NCBI RefSeq assembly: GCF_029784135.1
Contig: NC_073744.1
Location: 68,121,593-68,185,592 of the forward strand
Reading direction: 5' to 3'
Origin: Toxorhynchites rutilus septentrionalis
Taxonomy: Eukaryota > Arthropoda > Insecta > Diptera > Culicidae
DNA: 64,000 nucleotides
Below are positions 57,770 through 64,000 of the stretch, one piece after another. A program made the position numbers and the translations under genes. The notes under the pieces are model-generated. The model searched no databases. It saw only the letters and a program-made list of their open reading frames with translations, and was not told the origin of the DNA. The first letter of the stretch is position 1. Every line of letters begins with the position of its first letter.

Positions 57770-58060
57770 GATCCCTGAGATGGCCAAAAAATCAAAACTT
57801 TGAGTGCTTTGAGGCACCCCTAAATCATGTCCGATTGAGCTGAAATTTTGCACAGGTATTTTTTTGGGCCAATAGACAAAATGTACATAGTCGGTTCTTT
57901 AAATTCGATGATTATTTTTTTCATACCTTTATTGCCACTCAATCCCAGAAGATCGATTTTCGGCCAAAAATTTTGTTGTTTCTATATGATACCAGATCTC
58001 GACGTTTTATGCATTTTTAAAACACTCGACATCGAAATTTCTTTTTATGTTTTCTAAATT
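57770..58060 (+). repeat. Dispersed repeat (GTCCCAGAGTG family), divergent copy
   Basis: Contains TGTCCGATTGAGCTGAAATT, CCCAGAAGATCGATTTTCGG and CCAGATCTCGACGTTTTATG, in the same order as 54045-54330 read inversely. Less similar than the other copies. It borders the 5' side of the Jockey-type LINE. Confidence 0.5.
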
Positions 58061-60209
58061 TCAGTGTGTAACGAAGTACCAAGGCTGGTACGCTAAATAG
58101 AGTGTTTTTGATTTGCAACAAGTTGAAATAAAATCGTAGCCCATTACTAAATCAGTTTAATGACAGAGAGATATTTTCGTCGAATGTGATCCTCTATTAG
58201 CCATGAGGGATTCTCATAGAGATCACCATGGTTCTACCATTCTTATATGAAGCCCCAAACGGGATCCAACATCAGCATTCTTACTTCAACGTAAGCGCAC
58301 CCCAAGTGGACCCAGGTAGTGTAATAAAACATTCATTCATTCATTTCGCTTCCCGCACCTCATTATGAGCATGGTTTCTTGTTGCAGCCTGTGCACTCGA
58401 AGCCAAAGTCAGTACTTAAGGCACGCCCATCATCTCATCGAAGATCTCGGGTGGTGCGATTGGAATTCCCACTATTGACAGTCTCCTCATTCATAGATTT
58501 TGGGAATTCCCGCTCCACTTCCTTCGTCCGGTGTAGTTCAGTTTTATTGCGGGGAATTCAGGATTTCGTCGTAGCAGCAATGATCGTTGGTATTGTGTAT
58601 GAAAGAGTAATCAATGTCGATCTGATGAATGAAATTACATTGCTCGCCAGAACTCATGATGAGTTTAGCTCGCTCTGCCATGTTTCGCGGTTTGTTTTTT
58701 TGCGATCGAAAGTAACAAAACGATGTATAGATGTTTTGGGTGTTTCATCGATAGTAAAATGATTACGGTTAGCTATGCAGAAACCGATTGATTTCTCAAT
58801 CTACAATACTCGATTTAAGCAGCAGACTCATGACTCAATCTTGAACACCATAATCAGCTCATTTTTAAACAAACGGCTTATCGTCCAAAGCAGCATTGTA
58901 AAGGCCGCAATGTTGAAAGCCTTTGACGATATTGATATTGTGCTCGATGGCGACCGGTATGAAATGTTGACACTCTTTGGCTATTTGAGAGTTTTTGATA
59001 TTTTCTCTTTCAATTAAATGCAAAGAACTCGCAACGTTACAACCCTAGTCCAGGTTCACAACAATGGACTATCGTCAAATTTAATTTCTGTTTTTTTCGG
59101 AAGTAGGGCTCTACTCTATGCATAATTATTTCCTTGTATATGGATATGTATATGAATGATGCTTAATGTACTAGATAACAATGAGCATCGCAGAATCCAT
59201 TTTAGGTGGATGATGTGCAATTACATTTTGATCATTCGAAGACCTCTGTTTCCGACAGTTGGAGAAATATGAAATATGCCAGAAATATGAAATATATTGA
59301 GTGGTCTTCTGGAAACATTTTAATAAAACCTGTAGATTTATATCAGTATTAACAGAAGAAAAACAGAAATGAAATTAATGTTAGTTTGCAAACTTTTAAA
59401 CTATTCAGTGTTCAATTCGAAGAACTAGTTACTAATATTGGAGCGATAATCCAAAAATATCACTTTCATTCAATGCCACTTAACCCTTTGATGTACAGAA
59501 TTTGAATTTGAAAATACTCATGTTGCACAGAAATTTTATACATATATTAAAAAAAAAATATTTCTGACATTTTCTATTGGTGTTGCCAACTACTTTAAAT
59601 AAGAAGGCTCCGAAAAAAAATTATGAGCACGTATCTATTCTAATATTTCTAGGTTGATCAAAAATGGTCCACCATGCGTTATTACGCATCAAAAAGGTGG
59701 TTTTTAATACCACCGTGCCCCAAAGGGTTAAAGGAACAGTGACTAAACTCGAATAGCTCCGATTTGAACTAACACTCTATCGGGTTAGGAGACTGAGTCT
59801 TTTCCACGCGTCGAAAGATTTTTTCTGATTCAAGTGTAATTAATTAGCTCAGAAGCCTATACTTATATAGACTGTTTGAGAATAATTGGTAGGAAACAAA
59901 CAATGAGAAAATGAATGTCATTTCGGACAACACAAAACATTTCTTCTCACAGTCAACTCAGAGTCGAAGCCGAAAAGAAACAATTGTTTCAAAGAAAATC
60001 CGTATGACGTGAAACTAAAAATGTGTGCAAAGTTTCGTCCAAATCGGATCCACTCGAATTTGGCTGATCCATAATTTGACGTGGAAATATTAGTACCAAA
60101 AACAAAGTTCAGCATTTCGTTCTTTTTGTATTTCAGTGTAAAATTGAAAAACTTCAAAAATCGGCTTCAAAAACAGTATATTGAACTTAATCGAATTGCA
60201 TTTATGTTA
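58061..60209. other. Unassigned stretch
   Basis: Two consecutive plus-strand open frames (58379-58762 and 58775-59017) have no domain I recognise and no splice support. A (ATTC)n microsatellite lies at 58330-58348. No repeats shared with other parts. Confidence 0.4.
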
Positions 60210-60530
60210 TGAAGAGAACATTTGGTTCCATACGATTGGATCGAGCGGCAATCGAAGCGGCTTCACACCTGGTAAATGTGATTGGACAAGCACCGTACTC
60301 TCTAGATATGGCCCGTGTGAATTTTTCGTGTGATCTCAGAAACTCAAATAACCGTTCCGTGGGACCCTTTTGGGCAGCATTGAAGACATTCGCTGCGTGA
60401 ACCGAAGGCAATTCCTGAATACAGCTACAAACAGTGTTTCGATGACTGGATTGTTCGTAAGAAAAAAGTGGAACATAGGATTTAAATTCTGCCAGATATA
60501 CACCGGAAATTTATTATTTTTAAATCTTTC
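60210..60530 (+). pseudogene. Mariner transposase C-terminal remnant
   Basis: QAPYSLDMARVNFSCDLRN corresponds to the PYSPDLAP-D-FFLF segment holding the third catalytic Asp, here degraded. After a frameshift the +3 frame reads PKAIPEYSYKQCFDDWIVRK, the characteristic mariner C-terminus. The rest of the gene is missing upstream. It is followed 90 bp later by an unrelated N-terminal mariner piece in the same orientation. Confidence 0.7.
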
Positions 60531-60620
60531 AGCTGAACATTTTTCATTTGTTTAAGTCATTTAGTTTGTTTACTGCGTCTTTAAGAACAAGTTAATTTTT
60601 TTTGCTCGGCGATTTCTGAT

Positions 60621-61410
60621 ATGGATAATTCTATTGGTCAAATATATTGTGTGAAATTTTGTGTTGCAAACAAAATTTCTTGTGCCAAAACTTTGGAAGT
60701 TTTGAAGAGTACATTTGGTGATTCAAGTATAATAAAATCACGGGTGTATGATTGGTATAAGGCAGGGGTTTTCAGATTTTTTATGGCACTTTTTATAGCA
60801 AAAACATTCTACGGAGCACCTGCATTTTTATTAATAAAATAAATCTTATTTACATTGACATTACCCATCTTGAAACAATGCGATTGCGCGTCACAGTTAC
60901 ACGACATCTAACCCGGGGTAAACAAGATAAATCACCATAAACCCAGTGGAATAAAATAAAAGAGTGTTTTTTTTCAATTGAAAGCACTTGCTATAACTTC
61001 GCGGAGCACAAATTTTCCGCGGAGTACCATTTGAAAACCCCTGCTGAGAAGAGATTATTGATTTGTCACGTCAAGAAGGACAATCTACCTCTTCAACTGA
61101 TAAAAACATCGGCAAAACAAACAGTCATTTAAGTTCGATAGAGCTAGCTCGAGAATTAGATATCTATTTGGGAACTATTCGTCATATTTTGGTGGATGTT
61201 TTGGAAAACGTCGCAGTACGACTAGTGCCAAAAAAGCTCATTTTTTTTAAATGTTATCACAATCAAGTGGCTGAAGACATGCTTGTACGATAGAGTTCTG
61301 ATTGCTCGTTCATTCAACGCATAATTACTGTCGATGAGACATGGGTGTATGAGTATGACTCTGCAGAGGCCCAACCAATAAGAAGAAAAAGAAGACACAT
61401 AAACACGAAA
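60621..61410 (+). pseudogene. Mariner transposase N-terminal half, split by a MITE
   Basis: Starts MDNSIGQIYCVKFCVANKIS with the first HTH (VLKSTFGDSSIIKSRVYDWY), interrupted at 60763 by a hAT-like MITE. It resumes at 61044 with SRQEGQSTSSTDKNIGK, second HTH (LARELDIYLGTIRHILVDVL), ARLVPKKL, and RIITVDETWVYEYD with the first catalytic Asp. It ends at about 61410, where LINE sequence begins. A stop lies near 61290. It resembles SETMAR-type mariner. Confidence 0.82.
60763..61043. mobile_element. hAT-like MITE inside the mariner remnant
   Basis: Inverted ends CAGGGGTTTTCA and TGAAAACCCCTG bound a 281-bp unit. Inner words CGGAGCACCTG and GCGGAGTACCAT are also inversely related. The CAGGGG start and length fit hAT-type MITEs. 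An 8-bp duplication is not clear (flanks GTATAAGG and CTGAGAAG), so the superfamily is tentative. Confidence 0.7.
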
Positions 61411-61433
61411 TATCCGGTTTGATTAAAAAAAAA

Positions 61434-61628
61434 CATAAAGAAACCAAAACAGAAGGCACATAAAATTTATAAGAAATACGAATCTGACGCTAATCTCGAA
61501 AATTATCTGACTATTTGCGAACAGCTCAACTCAACTGTTAAAAAGGCCTTTGAAGATTACAACTTAAGAACAGAGTTTGACATAAACTCTAACCCTAAAA
61601 GTTTTTTCAATTACATCATAAAAACATC
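61434..61628 (+). pseudogene. Second Jockey-type LINE, linker segment
   Basis: Reads PKQKAHKIYKKYESDANLEN, YLTICEQLNSTVKKAF and NPKSFFNYIIKTS, the spacer before the RT domain in Jockey/CR1-like ORF2. A MITE follows at 61629 and the RT continues after it. It differs in sequence from the minus-strand LINE at 50-57 kb. Confidence 0.75.
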
Positions 61629-61982
61629 GGGCCTGGTTCTCGAATACACTCCACGGTGGAAACGGAATGAAACGTATCTGCATCTGGATACGAGTTAAGT
61701 TTCCCACTAAACTTATCATTATAATATCAAATTATCTTCAGATGAAATTTTTGTATGAGATTATTATATCACATGAAGAAAACAAAGATTTCCACTCACA
61801 TTAAATACCAGTTTGATACGAAGAAGTTAATTTTCATTAAAGATTTTTATATTTGAAAAGTGGTCATTCTGCTTGAAAACTCATTATTATCTTCGACACT
61901 TCGACACTAACTCGTAAAACGTAGTTCAATGGCGTGCCGTTTATTTCGTTTCCACCGTGAAGTGTATTCGAGAATCAGACCC
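61629..61982. mobile_element. 354-bp MITE, GGGYCTG ends
   Basis: Inverted ends GGGCCTGGTTCTCGAATACA and GGGTCTGATTCTCGAATACA continue to CACGGTGGAAACG, about 36 bp. ATC flanks both sides (61626-61628, 61983-61985). A 3-bp duplication with G-rich ends would fit PIF/Harbinger, but those normally target TWA. Non-coding. Confidence 0.75.
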
Positions 61983-62275
61983 ATCATAAAATTGCAAAAA
62001 CATAATTCATCATAAATTTCATTGCATTTCTTCCAGAATTTCCACATGATGCTGGCGTCAGACAACTAACTTACAGTGAAATTTTTGACGCATTGAATAA
62101 GCTTGACGTCTCGAAAGGGCCAGGTTCTGATGGAATTCCACCGGTATTTATAAAACATTTGGAATCTGAATTAACTCAATATATCATTGGAATCGGAAAG
62201 GTTCCCAAAAATATGGAAAAAAAGCTTCCTTCTTGAACAAATCTTCAAATCCGGTATTTTAGAAATTATCGTGAA
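61983..62275 (+). pseudogene. Second Jockey-type LINE, RT N-terminal segment
   Basis: Reads TYSEIFDALNKLDVSKGPGS then DGIPPVFIKHLESELT, the conserved region at the front of the RT domain, followed by a degraded VPKNMEKKLPS and NYREINRVAYS in shifted frames. The palm with YADD is missing between here and 62362. Confidence 0.8.
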
Positions 62276-62361
62276 ATAAACCGCGTTGCTTACTCGTAAT
62301 TCGTGTCTTTAGTTGTTGAAAATGTTTTTGGAAAAGCCTAAAAGAACGTCGGAACTGTGCC

Positions 62362-62483
62362 ATGGTTCTATTCATTATTGACATCATATCACAACGAGAG
62401 GACTCACCTGAAATATTAGGAGATCTAAATTTTCACGCATCCATTAGGCATCTAACAAAATCTAACATTTTCTACATAGATTA
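62362..62483 (+). pseudogene. Second Jockey-type LINE, C-terminal segment (part 1)
   Basis: Reads FIIDIISQREDSPEILGDLN then FHASIRHL and FYIDY, typical of the C-terminal tail of these LINEs. A MITE interrupts at 62484 with ATTA duplicated. The reading continues after 62702. Confidence 0.75.
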
Positions 62484-62701
62484 CTGCCGTTCTACGCATA
62501 GTTGTCCCTTGGATCTACAAAAAATACATGGTGGGACAGTTATGAATAGAATATCAACATGGGACAATTGAGCTATGTTATCGAACAAACTATATATTTT
62601 TAAAGTGTTGTTCCGTAATATTATGCATAAAAACAACGTTTAATGAAGAAAACGAAAACTCGTCAAGAAGTAAAATGGGACAACTATGTGTCGAACGGCA
62701 G
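62484..62701. mobile_element. 218-bp MITE, CTGCCGTTC ends, ATTA duplication
   Basis: Inverted ends CTGCCGTTCKACRCATAGTT continue as GTCCC, 25 bp in all. ATTA lies on both sides (62480-62483, 62702-62705). The interior contains GGTGGGACAGTTATGAATAG, shared with the damaged copy at 10659-11345. Non-coding. Confidence 0.82.
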
Positions 62702-62925
62702 ATTACTAAAGACCAAATTTCACCAAATATAGTCCTGTTAATCGTATGACGAGCCTGTGTAACGAACGCAGTGAAATAATTGATCGAACCATGTCAAGGT
62801 CAATAATGAAATACTATCTGAATAGAATGAGATACAGTTAAGGTTACCATCATTATTGTATTCGAGAAACATATATAGTCTATCCTGGTTTAAGGAAATA
62901 AATAAACAAATAAATAATTTTCTTT
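62702..62925 (+). pseudogene. Second Jockey-type LINE, C-terminal segment (part 2) and 3' tail
   Basis: After the MITE the frame gives CRPNFTKYSPVNRMTSLCNE then RSEIIDRTMSRSIMKYYLNR and a stop near 62840. An AAATAAATAAACAAATAAAT tail at about 62899-62921 marks the LINE 3' end. Splicing out both MITEs restores a colinear, heavily deleted element at 61434-62925. Confidence 0.75.
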
Positions 62926-63180
62926 CATTATGTAACTTGTTGAATTCCTCTTTTGAATTAAAACCAGCCAGATTTCTTTAGTTTTAGATAAGTAGTATTA
63001 AAAGACGGGTGGGTAATGTCGGGGACATAACCGGAGTGACGTAGGACTATACAAAGGGGACAGCTTTTGTTAAATATATATTTTAAATATATTGTTTTAT
63101 TTTCTTCACCTACGTGAATACCTACCTATCTACCTGAAAAATGGATTAGTTTACTGTTTACTCTTTATGAATATGTTGAT

Positions 63181-63196
63181 GGTTCTGAAAAGAACC
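63181..63196 (-). terminator. Histone-mRNA-type 3' stem-loop, copy 1
   Basis: The minus strand reads GGTTCTTTTCAGAACC: a perfect 6-bp stem with a TTTC loop, matching the metazoan histone 3' stem-loop consensus. About 13-15 bases downstream is the purine-rich ATAAAGAGTAAAC, in the position of the U7-binding histone downstream element. I could not read a histone frame upstream (63200-63420, minus strand). Confidence 0.65.
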
Positions 63197-63777
63197 TTTG
63201 GTGTTGTGTTTTTGTTATCACTCGATATTCCCATATTGTTCGGCTAAACCTTCCTGTTTAGCGATTTGTTGTCACTCGCCACAGCTTTCACAGTTGGAAA
63301 ATTTCTTCCCATCCAGCTTGTGACATATTTTACAGTGAATTACATTCAATGGCACGTCGCATTACCACCACTCAGTGCCGGATTGGAGGTAATTTTAACC
63401 TGTAATTGAACATTTGCGATGACGGTGGTACAGTGTCGACATTCAATGTGGGGTCATAATTTGGACCCCGAACTCTATGTTTACAAAAATGTCCAACTAA
63501 ATAAGTCGCATTACATGTCCGTCCAATTAGCTAAATGTCGAACTAATTGTAGATTACTGTACTTTAAATCTGGAAACAATTTAAGAATTGGTGAAAAATG
63601 AATAATCAGGAAAGTCCCCAACTATCAATAAGCTCAGAACAACTGCCAAATTCACATACTCATCAGATCCTGACAAACAAATTATGAAAACATCAATTTG
63701 TGTTTTATTATTATTTTGGATAATGTTTTAGAAAGCATTGAACTTTATTTCCTAAACTCTTTTTTGGAAGGTTTAAT

Positions 63778-63793
63778 GGCCCTGAAAAGCGCC
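63778..63793 (-). terminator. Histone-mRNA-type 3' stem-loop, copy 2
   Basis: The minus strand reads GGCGCTTTTCAGGGCC: the consensus loop and five of six stem pairs, with one mismatch. AAAAAAGAGTTTAGG follows about 12 bases downstream, like a histone downstream element. No histone coding sequence was found between this and 64000, so the gene would lie outside the window or be lost. Confidence 0.55.
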
Positions 63794-64000
63794 TTGTTTT
63801 ATGGAATGGTTCCAATTTAGAAAACTTAGTACTCGTGGTTTTGAAAAAAACCATTTCGAACGCCCTCGATGCCGCCTTGTTCTGGATTTGCCATCAAAGC
63901 AGTTTGTATAAAGAAAAACTTTTTTCTTCTGCTACCTGCTGCCGTTTTGCGATTGCGTTTGCCACTCGCCACTCGCTGCAACTGCCTGTTGTCTGTCTTG

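Larger units (their letters stand above)
62926..64000. other. Unassigned stretch with histone-type 3' signals
   Basis: No coding sequence was supported on either strand. GTGACGTAGGACTATACAAA near 63037 resembles the palindromic motif listed elsewhere. Two histone-type stem-loops are described separately. The final 70 bp contain repeated CACTCGCCAC words, also seen near 63278. Confidence 0.45.

Noticed and set aside
58379..59017. Two adjacent plus-strand open frames as a host gene
   Set aside because: No domain, no consistent intron between them, and amino-acid composition looks random.

Overview
This window looks like repeat-dense intergenic or intronic DNA from a dipteran insect, most probably a culicine mosquito. 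The inference rests on AT-rich composition, a tRNA-headed SINE with a GAA-rich tail present in several copies, and many Tc1/mariner, pogo, Jockey and Helitron-type remnants. I could not identify one intact host protein-coding gene with confidence. Nearly every recognisable coding stretch is a transposon gene, and every one carries stops, frameshifts or deletions.

Layout. 1-2.7 kb holds inverted 3' ends of one non-LTR family. 3.1-3.8 kb is a deleted mariner with perfect 28-bp ends. 4.6-7.2 kb is a TIR element interrupted by a 1.28-kb DD41D transposon. 7.2-12 kb is mostly unassigned apart from MITE-like repeats near 10.6-11.3 kb. 12.0-13.6 kb holds a SINE, a non-autonomous pogo-like element and a MITE. 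15.5-19.6 kb is a long foldback element next to a TA-flanked pogo element. 22.8-25.5 kb appears to be one Helitron-like unit (142-bp minisatellite, then a terminus ending CTAG) split by a Tc1-type foldback element. 25.8-31.0 kb is the best-resolved stack: a foldback element with a 9-bp target duplication and tandem-repeat ends, then a Tc1 element, then a 2.2-kb foldback element inserted in the last 5 bp of the Tc1 element, itself carrying a SINE with a 16-bp duplication.

31-36 kb is mostly unassigned. 36.0-37.1 kb is a second DD41D copy, and 37.8-39.9 kb is a decayed Transib/RAG1-type transposase with a clear intron. 40.5-41.4 kb is a second Helitron-like terminus with the same minisatellite, here as a palindrome. 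44-47.6 kb has MITEs, a foldback element and a second SINE family. 50.3-57.7 kb is a single Jockey-type LINE on the minus strand, cut into six pieces by later insertions. 60.2-62.9 kb is a stack of mariner remnants and another Jockey-type LINE split by MITEs. The last kilobase contains two histone-mRNA-type 3' stem-loops on the minus strand.

The elements do not form a pathway. They record successive invasions whose relative order can often be read from target-site duplications. Edges given as 'about' were judged by eye, and family names rest on recognised motifs because no search could be run.
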